A stretch of DNA of 64,000 nt. It comes from Fidelibacterota bacterium (GTDB taxonomy: Bacteria > Fidelibacterota > UBA8477 > JABMPR01). Positions within the stretch are counted from its first letter, which is position 1, and every line of letters begins with the position of its first letter. This document shows positions 54,707 through 63,009 of the stretch, in pieces. The stretch lies in contig JAERTH010000032.1 of assembly GCA_016844955.1 (NCBI GenBank), positions 62,001 through 126,000 on the forward strand. The letters run 5' to 3'. The notes under the pieces were generated by a model. It was not told the DNA's origin. It was given only the letters and a program-made list of their open reading frames with translations, and searched no databases. The position numbers were made by a program, and so were the translations under genes.

Positions 54707-55316
54707 TTAGAAACATAGCGAGAACAAAGTACGCAAATACGCCAAACCCAAATGACCCCAGCGTAGCCACAGTCCAGAGAATCCGAATAATGTTTGAATC
54801 TATATTGAAATAGGCTCCGATGCCGCCACAAACACCAGATATCTTTCTATCACTTCGTGAACGCAACAATTTCTTCCCTTCAGGGAAGACATCATTCACA
54901 ACCGTGGATCGTTGATCACTCGACTCACTGAAGAATAAATACAATCCCAATACAATAATCAATAGTGGCCACAAAACGCTGCTCATGATCAATGCTGCCC
55001 CTGCAAATAGACCTCCAATTGGTCCAATAAACCCAAGAAGTAATAACAGTCCAGCCATTACCAGCAGGACACCCCAAAATCGATTTGAGTATGACTCGGT
55101 TTTAACTTTGACTGGTTCTGTTTCGGGGGGACTTTCGGGTTGTCTGGGTATAATCAGCATGGCGATGAGATATGTAATTACCCCCGTTCCGCCGAAAAGT
55201 ACCATGACCACCCACAATAATCTGATAATTACGGGATCAATATTGAAGTATTCACCAATCCCGCCGCAGACTCCATCGAATACCTTATCTGTAGTTGATT
55301 TATATAATCTATTCAT
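54693..55316 (-). CDS. Membrane protein with two PspC domains
   Basis: 207 residues. A PspC domain starts the protein (RLYKSTTDKVFDGVCGGIGE, YFNIDPVIIRLLWVVMVLFG) and a second one ends it (LLRSRSDRKISGVCGGIGAY, FNIDSNIIRILWTVATLGSF). Between them lie two further helices (GVLLVMAGLLLLLGFIG and AALIMSSVLWPLLIIVLGLYLFF). PspC takes part in phage-shock type envelope stress sensing; the duplicated form in one chain is uncommon. ATG 55316 has GGTGGG four bases upstream. It overlaps pcm by eight bases. Confidence 0.88.
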   Translation of the reverse strand: MNRLYKSTTDKVFDGVCGGIGEYFNIDPVIIRLLWVVMVLFGGTGVITYLIAMLIIPRQPESPPETEPVKVKTESYSNRFWGVLLVMAGLLLLLGFIGPIGGLFAGAALIMSSVLWPLLIIVLGLYLFFSESSDQRSTVVNDVFPEGKKLLRSRSDRKISGVCGGIGAYFNIDSNIIRILWTVATLGSFGFGVFAYFVLAMFLNESE

Positions 55317-55995
55317 ATTTCCCACCTATGTTGAAATCGATTTCTGGCATTGATCCTTGAAGCAACGGCACAAATCGAACAGCATCCTTTCTCACTTTTG
55401 TAATGTTCCCCAACTCCTTCTTATATATCCAAACAAACTGGCTTGCTTTGCCTTCCGGTGCCACCATGATTCCACCCTCCTTCAAATTAAGAAAGAGATG
55501 GGTCGGTATTTTGGGTGGACTGGCCCACAAAATAATACGATCATATACATTTACTGGATCAATTTGTTCCCAGGCGCTACGGTGCTGGATCGTCGTATTA
55601 TCAAGTTCCAACTGACTAATTACTGCACGCGATTGATCCACAAGTTCACCAAATACTTCCACGCCATCTACTTTTGCACAAAGCAATGACAACAATGCTG
55701 TTGCATAACCGCTACCGCTCCCAATTTCCAGCACCACATGATCAGCATGAATATCAAGATAGTCCAACATAAGCGCTACAACATAAGGTTGACTAATGGT
55801 CTGTCCGGCCTTAATAGGTAATGGTTGATCAGAATATGCTTCAGCCAGGGGAAAGTCGGGTATGAATAAATGTCTGGGGATACTTTCAAAGGCCTGAATG
55901 ATATCTGGATTGTTAATCCCTCTCCGCTGTAATTGTCTTTCAATCATTTCAAGACGCAGATCGTATGAGTCATCTATATCAAACATGGAGAGCAT
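55309..55995 (-). CDS. pcm: Protein-L-isoaspartate O-methyltransferase
   Basis: 228 residues. It repairs isoaspartyl residues using SAM. Signatures are RLEMIERQLQRRGINNPDI, IPRHLFIPDFPLAEAYSDQPLPI, GQTISQPYVVALMLDYLD and the SAM motif VVLEIGSGSGYATALLSLL. The last quarter matches less well but keeps the family length. It opens a four-gene minus-strand run. Confidence 0.94.
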   Translation of the reverse strand: MLSMFDIDDSYDLRLEMIERQLQRRGINNPDIIQAFESIPRHLFIPDFPLAEAYSDQPLPIKAGQTISQPYVVALMLDYLDIHADHVVLEIGSGSGYATALLSLLCAKVDGVEVFGELVDQSRAVISQLELDNTTIQHRSAWEQIDPVNVYDRIILWASPPKIPTHLFLNLKEGGIMVAPEGKASQFVWIYKKELGNITKVRKDAVRFVPLLQGSMPEIDFNIGGKYE

Positions 55996-56140
55996 GGCTC
56001 AATTTAACCGGATTACAGCCTCAATCATTAACTTATCGAAAAACCATTAATATCGGCGCTTAAAACTTTTATATTCAATAACTAAAAAATTTACAACGAG
56101 AACCAGCATCAGATGCCATTTATAATGGGAGAAGACATTT

Positions 56141-56437
56141 ATGGATATCGGCAATCAATTGCGGCAAGTTCGAGAGGCACATCATTTTCTACAAAAAGAT
56201 ATTGCAGACAAATCCGGACTGGACAAAAGTTATGTTAGCAAATTGGAAAGAGGGGTAGCTGATCCGACTTTCTCCACACTAAGTAAAATCGCTGGGGCTT
56301 ACCAGTTGTCCGTTTCCCGCTTGCTGAGTTATGGCGATGAAGAACATTTTAGTATGGATATCGATGCTGCCATTGATGCACTGAAAACGCTCAAGTACAA
56401 CATGGTAAAGATTGAAATCAATATTAAACCGCTTTAA
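56141..56437 (+). CDS. XRE-family HTH regulator
   Basis: 98 residues. The HTH-3 domain covers about 5-60 (LRQVREAHHFLQKDIADKSG, YVSKLERGVADPTFSTLSKI). A short helical tail (DIDAAIDALKTLKYNMVKI) follows and probably dimerises. It is an isolated gene whose targets cannot be told from the window. GGGAGAAG lies eight bases before the ATG. Confidence 0.88.
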   Translation: MDIGNQLRQVREAHHFLQKDIADKSGLDKSYVSKLERGVADPTFSTLSKIAGAYQLSVSRLLSYGDEEHFSMDIDAAIDALKTLKYNMVKIEINIKPL

Positions 56438-56444
56438 ACAAAAA

Positions 56445-56472
56445 CAGGCAAGGTGCGGTTGCACCTTGCCTG
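56445..56472 (-). terminator. Strong terminator of the TonB-like gene, convergent with the XRE gene
   Basis: A perfect 12-bp stem (CAGGCAAGGTGC with GGTT loop) is followed on the minus strand by TTTTTGTTT. It lies between the convergent ends of two genes; the plus strand has no T tract. Confidence 0.8.
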
Positions 56473-56515
56473 CATATATGTTAAGGGGACTATCTGTCAA
56501 ATAACGCTTATGCTA

Positions 56516-56887
56516 TCACTTATTATACTTGAACTCAAATGGTAGTTCATAAGTTACTGCTACAGGCATCCCATTCTGCATAGCTGGAGACCATTCAGTA
56601 TTCAGCACCGCTTCGATAGCTGATTTATCAAACACAGGTCCACCACTCTCAGAAACGTGAAGGTCTGATACTGCACCAGATTGATCCACACGAAAATTCA
56701 GAACTACACCGCTGCTGATCTTTTCATTTTTTGCCCACATTGGATAATTGGTATTTTCCGCCAAAACTTCCATGCCACCCACCGGTTTGGGTGTGCAACA
56801 ATTTGAAGTGATGGTTGGCTCGGCGAATAGCAGGGAAACGTTTAGGAAGATATAGAGTGATACGGTTATAAGCTTAATTCCAAACAT
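56516..56887 (-). CDS. Secreted TonB C-terminal domain protein
   Basis: 123 residues. A signal peptide (LITVSLYIFLNVSLLFA) is followed by a short linker with a CC pair and then a TonB-CTD: YPMWAKNEKISSGVVLNFRV, DQSGAVSDLHVSESGGPVFD and SAIEAVLNTEWSPAMQNGMP. It lacks the cytoplasmic anchor and Pro-rich spacer of real TonB, so energy transduction is unlikely. Similar short proteins exist in Bacteroidota. Confidence 0.82.
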   Translation of the reverse strand: MFGIKLITVSLYIFLNVSLLFAEPTITSNCCTPKPVGGMEVLAENTNYPMWAKNEKISSGVVLNFRVDQSGAVSDLHVSESGGPVFDKSAIEAVLNTEWSPAMQNGMPVAVTYELPFEFKYNK

Positions 56888-57205
56888 GATTGCCTCCTCA
56901 TTGGCTTTTTAATTTTCAAGTACACTTCACTCTATCACAAAGCATGTGCCAATATGATATCACCCATACTTAATTGCTGTTATTATTACATATAGATGAA
57001 TTTCTTGTGTGAGGTTTGGTATGCCAGCGCCTAATTTATTGATATATAATTATATCGGAATGATATGAGTTGAACGGGATTATTGGCGACTTGAATATTC
57101 TATGGGAACAATTGGAATAATAAGCTCAAAAACTATTTGCGGCGCCCGCCACTGGATTTATATTCACGCCGCTTTTAAGCTATCAAGTATAGTTGACAGA
57201 GATTT
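56888..57205. other. Intergenic region between TonB-like gene and tRNA-Gly
   Basis: 318 AT-rich bases without a convincing gene. A GCGGCG...CGCCGC inverted repeat with a 22-base spacer lies at 57139-57172, and a TATAGT hexamer at 57188-57193 could be the -10 box for the tRNA, though no good -35 is visible. Confidence 0.5.
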
Positions 57206-57278
57206 GCGAGAGTAGCTCAGTTGGTAGAGCTCCACGTTGCCAACGTGGTTGTCGCCGGTTCGAGTCCGGTCTCTCGCT
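57206..57278 (+). tRNA. tRNA-Gly (anticodon GCC)
   Basis: A full cloverleaf can be drawn: acceptor GCGAGAG/CTCTCGC, D-arm GCTC/GAGC, anticodon stem CCACG/CGTGG with loop TTGCCAA (anticodon GCC), and T-arm GCCGG/CCGGT (one G-T) with loop TTCGAGT. The discriminator is T57278 and CCA is not encoded. A terminator follows directly. It decodes GGC and GGT. Confidence 0.97.
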
Positions 57279-57280
57279 CA

Positions 57281-57316
57281 AAAAAAAGAGGCTGAAGTAA
57301 TTCAGCCTCTTTTTTT
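57281..57316. terminator. Bidirectional terminator after tRNA-Gly
   Basis: A 16-bp perfect stem (AAAAAAAGAGGCTGAA, loop GTAA) with A7 and T7 flanks serves the tRNA on the plus strand and the selenoprotein gene ending at 57335 on the minus strand. Confidence 0.9.
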
Positions 57317-57334
57317 ATTCATTTAAAATATGTG

Positions 57335-58489
57335 TTAATGCTTGCCGGCGACCTTATCCCCTGCTTTAGCCTTTTTTACTTTGGGCATATAGTCTGCGAC
57401 AATTACTGCTACCTCTGGGGTGTCTTCGATTTTATCATTCAACGGAATCGCTTCCAGATAAAAGCTGTTTTTGAGGGTAGTAATAGTTTCCCTGTTTTTA
57501 ATCAGGTCTGCTCTGAGTTTGGCGATTAGCTCCAATCGTTTTTGATCAGTAGCATAGTGACTCTCAAGGGTTTCCCCTTCCTTCAGATCCCTGGACATGG
57601 CCTTGAGTCTATTTTCCGTAAATTTAATGCGCTTATACTGTGCACTGACGTTAACCATGTTATTTACAGAATCCACATTCCGGATTTTTAAAGCGGCGGC
57701 ATATTTACCCTGTTTACCTATCTTGATAGTAACAATACCATTGTGCTGCTTGGGATTGCGTTGAACAGATGAAGTTTTAGATCTTATAATAAAGTCTATA
57801 TCTTCAATTGTTTCAGCCAGTATTATTTCTGTTTTATCATCCACATTTGCCAAGAGGAAGATCAGGTCCACTTGACCTTTTAGTTCAGCAACTGCAGCTT
57901 TAACAGTTTCCACTGGATCAAGAAACTCAAACTTCTTCAGTCGCTTGTCACCCACCGTCACTCCAACGAACCCAAGTTTCTGGTCGTGGGTCTCAACGAT
58001 TGCAGTTGAAGGAAACATCTGTTTACCTGTTTCGGTATCAACAATATTGGATGAGATAAATGGAAACTCTGCTAAATTTTGCATATCAACGATGAATTCC
58101 GGTCCCGCTGCCAGGTCGAATATGCCAATATTCATGACCTGACAATCCATAACGTTGTAAGCCCCTACAATAGCCTTTGCTACTGCAGTTTCGTGATCGT
58201 ATTTGGTTTTGCCTACATAGGCACGTTTGAAAAATGCATCTCCGGCGTCAACAAAATAGATATCCTCTGTTTCAGAAAAAGTTTTAATAATCGTATGCTT
58301 CCTGGCAAGACCGCCAAGTGGATTAGACTTTCAGCCACACGGTCCAACTTCTCCATGGTTACTAGCAGCAACCATGAGGGTAAACTCATTGGGGTTATAT
58401 TTTTGTTCCAGGGCATTGGATTTACACCCAAGTACACCCAACATTACCATGATAATGGGCAATGCTTTCATTTTGAATAGTATTTTCAT
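57335..58489 (-). CDS. Probable selenoprotein: lipoprotein of the metallophosphoesterase/5'-nucleotidase type with PCGU motif
   Basis: 384 residues if the single in-frame TGA at 58333-58331 (codon 53) is read as selenocysteine. ATG 58489 has AGGA six bases upstream. The signal peptide ends VLGC, so Cys22 is the lipid anchor. The segment around the TGA reads SNHGEVGPCG-U-KSNPLGGLARK, and YFVDAGDAFFK follows, as in UshA-like relatives that I recall having PCGC...GGLARR. The frame stays open on both sides of the TGA without any shift. A hairpin fitting bacterial SECIS rules lies downstream. After the TGA come a phosphoesterase-like domain (MNIGIFDLAAG, FVGVTVGD, VDLIFLLANVDD) and a coiled C-terminus. 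Its start lies 14 bases after the stop of an Xaa-Pro peptidase. A simple nonsense mutation is the main alternative. Confidence 0.78.
58301..58333 (-). promoter_or_regulatory. Candidate bacterial SECIS element with its UGA codon
   Basis: On the minus strand, 12 bases after the UGA (58333-58331), CTTGGC (58318-58313) pairs with GCCAGG (58306-58301), six pairs including one G-T, around the loop GGTCTT. The loop begins with GG, 18 bases after the UGA. A short stem, a G in the first two loop positions and 16-37 bases spacing are the rules I know for bacterial SECIS. Confidence 0.65.
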
Positions 58490-58503
58490 TCCATATCCTG
58501 CGC

Positions 58504-59811
58504 TTAACTAGCTGCCATGAGGGCTTCAATTTCAGTAATCTCTTTTGGTACTGATTCAGTCAAGTTCTTGTTCCCCGATTCAGTGATCAAAATATCATCT
58601 TCTATACGAATACCAATACCCAGAAATTTTTCAGGCGCATTGGATTTTGAGTTCACATAAATACCAGGTTCAATAGTGAAGACCATACCTGGTTCAAGAA
58701 CCCTTGATTTTCCATTGAGCATGTAATTGCCAAGATCATGGACATCCAGACCGAGCCAATGCCCGGTTTTATGCATGAAGTATTCTTGATAACTGGCATT
58801 CTCAATAACTTCATCTGGAGTGCCTGTGAGCAATCCAATGTCAACCATGCCTTCCACCAGCAACCTAAGGTCCAAATCATGCAGTTCCTGAAAGGTCACA
58901 CCGGGACCGGCTTTTTCGATTACTGCCTTTTGGGCATTGAGCACAACATCGTAGATAGCGCGTTGCGCTTCTGTGAATTTGCCATTTGCGGGGAAAGTAC
59001 GAGTAATATCCGCGGCATACATTTCATATTCTGCTGCAGCATCAATTAGAACCATATCACCATCTTTGATGACATCTCGATTTTTAATGTAGTGCAATAC
59101 GGTAGCATTGTCGCCGGTACCCACAATTGAAGTGTAAGCTGGTCCAGCCCCTCCTCCATAAACAAAATGACTCTCCATGACTGCCTGGAGGTGGTACTCA
59201 TGAAGTCCAGGTTTGCTGGTCTGCATGGCAATTTTATGGGCATCAGCTGAAATATCGGCTGCTTTCTGCATCAGCGCAATTTCGTGTTGGTCTTTGAACA
59301 GTCGCATTTCGTGCACGATTGAGCCGATTGACTCCAGACCTTCAGGACCACCACCCGTCCGTTGTACTTCCTTACGAACAGCCCTCAATTGATCCAGCAT
59401 TTTATATTGATGATCTTTATCATGATTAAGGTTTGTGTAAACAGTTCCAGCAGTTTTCATTGCAGTCAATGCATTGGCTTCAAATTCGGCAATATCCAGA
59501 GCCTGGTCAGCACCATATGTTGAGACTGTATCGTCAAAACTCAAGCGCCATCCCGTCCACACTTCTTTTTTAGGATCCTGTGGGAGCACGTACATTGTAA
59601 AGGCGTGCTCTTTATCGTTGGGATTAATAATGCAGGCTGCACCAGGATCAGTATAACCTGTTAAATAGAAAAAATCTGAATCCTGTCGATATGGATATTC
59701 AGTATCATTACTGCGTACCTGTTCCGGGGCCCCCTTGAGGATGGCAACACCCTGGCCTAAAGCTTTTATAAGTTTTTCACGTCTAATGTGATATATATTT
59801 TTATCTATCAT
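58504..59811 (-). CDS. Xaa-Pro aminopeptidase (M24B)
   Basis: 435 residues. An N-terminal creatinase-like domain of about 170 residues (REKLIKALGQGVAILKGAPE, QDSDFFYLTGYTDPGAACII) precedes the pita-bread catalytic domain. Metal ligands are in VLIDAAAEYEMYAADITRTF (two Asp), MHKTGHWLGLDVHD (His), FTIEPGIYV (Glu) and GIGIRIEDDILIT (Glu). It removes N-terminal residues preceding proline. It probably shares a transcript with the selenoprotein gene. Confidence 0.95.
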   Translation of the reverse strand: MIDKNIYHIRREKLIKALGQGVAILKGAPEQVRSNDTEYPYRQDSDFFYLTGYTDPGAACIINPNDKEHAFTMYVLPQDPKKEVWTGWRLSFDDTVSTYGADQALDIAEFEANALTAMKTAGTVYTNLNHDKDHQYKMLDQLRAVRKEVQRTGGGPEGLESIGSIVHEMRLFKDQHEIALMQKAADISADAHKIAMQTSKPGLHEYHLQAVMESHFVYGGGAGPAYTSIVGTGDNATVLHYIKNRDVIKDGDMVLIDAAAEYEMYAADITRTFPANGKFTEAQRAIYDVVLNAQKAVIEKAGPGVTFQELHDLDLRLLVEGMVDIGLLTGTPDEVIENASYQEYFMHKTGHWLGLDVHDLGNYMLNGKSRVLEPGMVFTIEPGIYVNSKSNAPEKFLGIGIRIEDDILITESGNKNLTESVPKEITEIEALMAAS

Positions 59812-60010
59812 AGCTTGCCTAGTCTCCTAATTATGACACGGAAAATAAATTGGGGTATGTGCTCCTACAAGGTTCAAGTTGGGTGAATATCAGTATAGGG
59901 GGAGATATTCCCAGGCATGCTTTGCGTCCTTGCATTACCATTGGTTTCCCCCGAATTGACCTTTAGATTGATTTGAAAGCAACCGTAGAGACAAGGATTT
60001 ATGTATATAA

Positions 60011-61930
60011 ATGAGTAACTATTTTTCAGAACATATAGGGCGTTTAACCCGCTACCAGCGATATGGGACTCGGGTAGTCAATATTGGTAATCTTCCCCTG
60101 GGTGGCAGCCATCCCGTTCGAATTCAATCTATGACGAATACCGATACCATGGATACAATTGCCACAGTAGCCCAAACGATTCGTCTGATAGAAGCGGGTT
60201 GTGAGTATGTTCGTATAACAGCTCCAAGCGTTAAGGAGGCACGGAATCTTGGTGTGATTAAAGCAGAGCTGGCTAAACGTGGATATACAGTTCCATTGAT
60301 TGCGGATATACATTTTGTCCCCAAGGCTGCTGAAGAAGCTGCGCGCCTGGTGGAGAAAGTCCGTGTCAATCCGGGTAATTATGTAGACCGCAAGAAATTT
60401 CAACAACTTGAATATGATCAGAACGAATATCAGGGAGAACTGGACCGAATAAGAGCACGCTTCACTCCTTTGGTGCATCTATGCCGCGAGGAAGGCACTG
60501 CCATGCGTATCGGGGCCAATCATGGCTCACTCTCTGATCGCATTCTTAGCCATTATGGGGATACTCCAAAGGGAATGGTTGAATCTGCTATGGAATTTGT
60601 TCGCATTTGCGCAGATGAAAATTACCATGAGCTGGTAATCTCTATGAAAGCCAGCAATACCCGTGTCATGATTCAAGCCTACCGACTCCTGGTAGACCAG
60701 ATGGAGCTGGAGGGATACAATTATCCGCTACATCTTGGGGTAACAGAAGCGGGTGATGGTGACGATGCCAGGATCAAATCCTCCCTGGGTATTGGTTCCC
60801 TCTTAAGAGATGGACTAGGCGATACTATCAGGGTATCATTGACAGAAGCGCCTGAAGCAGAAATACCAGTGGCCATATCAATTGTGAAAGCCATTGAACC
60901 CTTAGCCAAGCATGCTGAGATTTCACCCTTGTCAACATTATTAATCAATCCATTCGAGTATGTCCGCAGGTCAACACAAGAAAACGCTGGAATTGGTGGA
61001 GATCATGTTCCAGTAGTCGTGGCTGATTTTTCTGGATATGATCAAGTCTCGGATCAATTACTCCACGATAATGGATATAAATTTGACCTGGTCAGTAAAC
61101 AATGGATTCCAGGAGATTTGGGTGCAGACATTCTATATTTTGGTACCAACAATCATACATTACCGCTTTCAGAGAATTCTGTAATCCTCTATGATTCAGA
61201 AATATGGCTTACTTTGCCTGAGGCAGCACACCACGTTCCTCTCTTTACACTGGCGTCCTATCATCAAGCTGTGCGACAACATAAAACAACCAATTTTATC
61301 CAAGTAGATGGTCAAGCAGATATCTCAAATCTCGCAGATGATCCAACAATTATCTGGGTGTACCGTTCTGAGAACATTCACCAGATGGCCGATATTCGAA
61401 AATTTATTATTGCGCTCATGAATGTGGGTAGCCAGCAACCTGTCATCGTTCAAAATCGAACCGCTGACGAAAATAGAGAAGCCTTGCTCCTATCAATTTC
61501 TGCTGAATTGGGAGGTATTCTAACTGACGGTCTTGCTGATGGTGTTTGGGTAAAATCCAATCTGGTTGATCATGCAGACCTCAATGAAATCGCCTTTGGA
61601 GTCCTCCAGGCTAGTCGCAGCCGGATGACTAAAACCGAATACATTGCCTGCCCCTCCTGTGGTCGCACCCTGTTTGACCTGGAAGAGGTCACCGCCCAAA
61701 TTAGAGCCCGTACTGCCCACCTCAAGGGTGTAAAAATTGGAATCATGGGTTGTATTGTCAATGGTCCAGGCGAAATGGCAGATGCTGATTTTGGATATGT
61801 GGGAACGGGTCCTGGAAAAGTGTCACTCTATCGTGGACAGATGGTCGTGCGTCCACACATCCCCCAGGCTGATGCCGTTGATTCGTTGATTGATCTGATC
61901 AAGAGTGAAGGATATTGGGTTGATCCCTGA
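60011..61930 (+). CDS. ispG: 4-hydroxy-3-methylbut-2-enyl diphosphate synthase, long form
   Basis: 639 residues, against about 370 for E. coli IspG. It makes HMBPP in the MEP isoprenoid pathway. The N-terminal TIM barrel is clear (PVRIQSMTNTDTMDTIATVA, VPLIADIHFVPKAAEEAA, VRVNPGNYVDRKKF, MRIGANHGSLSDRIL). An extra domain of about 270 residues follows, as in Chlamydiae, plants and Bacteroidota. The C-terminal 4Fe-4S domain has YIACPSCGRTLFDL and GIMGCIVNGPGEMADADFGY. It ends with a normal TGA stop. Confidence 0.96.
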   Translation: MSNYFSEHIGRLTRYQRYGTRVVNIGNLPLGGSHPVRIQSMTNTDTMDTIATVAQTIRLIEAGCEYVRITAPSVKEARNLGVIKAELAKRGYTVPLIADIHFVPKAAEEAARLVEKVRVNPGNYVDRKKFQQLEYDQNEYQGELDRIRARFTPLVHLCREEGTAMRIGANHGSLSDRILSHYGDTPKGMVESAMEFVRICADENYHELVISMKASNTRVMIQAYRLLVDQMELEGYNYPLHLGVTEAGDGDDARIKSSLGIGSLLRDGLGDTIRVSLTEAPEAEIPVAISIVKAIEPLAKHAEISPLSTLLINPFEYVRRSTQENAGIGGDHVPVVVADFSGYDQVSDQLLHDNGYKFDLVSKQWIPGDLGADILYFGTNNHTLPLSENSVILYDSEIWLTLPEAAHHVPLFTLASYHQAVRQHKTTNFIQVDGQADISNLADDPTIIWVYRSENIHQMADIRKFIIALMNVGSQQPVIVQNRTADENREALLLSISAELGGILTDGLADGVWVKSNLVDHADLNEIAFGVLQASRSRMTKTEYIACPSCGRTLFDLEEVTAQIRARTAHLKGVKIGIMGCIVNGPGEMADADFGYVGTGPGKVSLYRGQMVVRPHIPQADAVDSLIDLIKSEGYWVDP

Positions 61931-62008
61931 TATCGCTCTATTTTTTTGTACCTGAAATTGAATCTGGGCTTACATTTGAGGCACTATTAATAAACGGTAG
62001 GAAAGTCT

Positions 62009-62872
62009 ATGAGGATCTCTCTTTTTTGTATTGTTGCATTCACGCTGTCACTGATTAATCCGACTACTGCTCAAGACACCCAATCCCTTGGTACTGCTGA
62101 AGAGCATGTGGCCTTTGCCCAGAGTATCTACTGGTCTGCCCTGACCCCTACTGAAAAGCAAACTTTTCTATTTGCCTACATCTCCAGCGCATATGAAATG
62201 CGCAGATTGGTAAATTCAACCATCGCTACATCGCCACGTAATACCCACCAATTCAATGAAGAAGTGGACAATCTTTTTATTATCTGGCAAAACCTTCTGG
62301 AAATGGAGGATAACGGTGATGTTGCCATGGAAGAATTCATTGGCTGGATTGACCTCTATTTTCAGATTGATGCCAATAAATCCAACCTGTTCATCAATGC
62401 CATTAAATATGCCCATCAGAAAATTCGTTCCGAAGACAAGTCAGTCCTGGAATTGTTCTGGGGACGTAAAACCGCTCCTGAATCCAATCTGCCCAAAGAT
62501 GAAGCCCTTGAACAAAAGGCCATCGAGCGAAAAATTGCTGCTGCTGAATCACGGAAAAGCGTGAATTCTGCTGCTGAAATTGATCCACCAATGGCCTACA
62601 AACCCCTGGGAGCTTCACCACAGACGGCTTTTGTACTATCAGAAGAGGAATTGAGTATTGTAGCGCTGGCTGTGGAAACAGAATGTCTGAACAAAAACCA
62701 ACCTGATTCTCTTCAGGATCCAGTATTTCTGGATTCTCTGGCGCGTAAGCATGGTTTTGATAGCATGGCCAGTTTTAATCTCAAGTTCACCTACGCACAG
62801 TCAAATGAGGAACGCTGGAAATTCATGAATAAACTCATCATTGAACAAGCCTTTGATGAGAATTGCATGTAA
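62009..62872 (+). CDS. Hypothetical secreted protein
   Basis: 287 residues that I do not recognise. A signal peptide (RISLFCIVAFTLSLINPTTA) is followed by a mainly helical protein. A stretch KAIERKIAAAESRKSVNSAA separates two helical halves, and the C-terminal half (LSEEELSIVALAVETECLNK) ends with a cysteine near FDENCM. TAGGAAAG lies six bases before the ATG. It stands 78 bases after ispG and may share its transcript. Confidence 0.75.
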   Translation: MRISLFCIVAFTLSLINPTTAQDTQSLGTAEEHVAFAQSIYWSALTPTEKQTFLFAYISSAYEMRRLVNSTIATSPRNTHQFNEEVDNLFIIWQNLLEMEDNGDVAMEEFIGWIDLYFQIDANKSNLFINAIKYAHQKIRSEDKSVLELFWGRKTAPESNLPKDEALEQKAIERKIAAAESRKSVNSAAEIDPPMAYKPLGASPQTAFVLSEEELSIVALAVETECLNKNQPDSLQDPVFLDSLARKHGFDSMASFNLKFTYAQSNEERWKFMNKLIIEQAFDENCM

Positions 62873-63009
62873 ATCTTTTTGTTTCACCCCGCATCAATGT
62901 GATCGGTCTGTAAACCTGTACTGATCACTCTTTAGCAAAAAAATAGTCGTACTATAGCTTCGAGGTCATTCGAAAGCTTTCCATTACCCATTAAATCATG
63001 GAGCCATTT

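Noticed and set aside
1626..56056. A 13-base sequence (ATTAATATCGGCG) shared near 1626 and 56044
   Set aside because: Exact 13-mers recur by chance in a 64 kb window, and the flanks do not match.
57335..58150. A stand-alone 271-residue protein starting at the internal ATG 58150
   Set aside because: It lacks a ribosome site and signal peptide, and the open frame continues upstream through a UGA into a matching N-terminal half with its own ATG and ribosome site.
58151..58503. A frameshifted pseudogene or a genome-wide UGA reassignment as explanation for the interrupted gene
   Set aside because: Both halves are in the same frame, so no shift is needed. Other genes, such as the OFA transporter and ispG, end in UGA, so UGA is a normal stop here. 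A plain nonsense mutation cannot be fully excluded.
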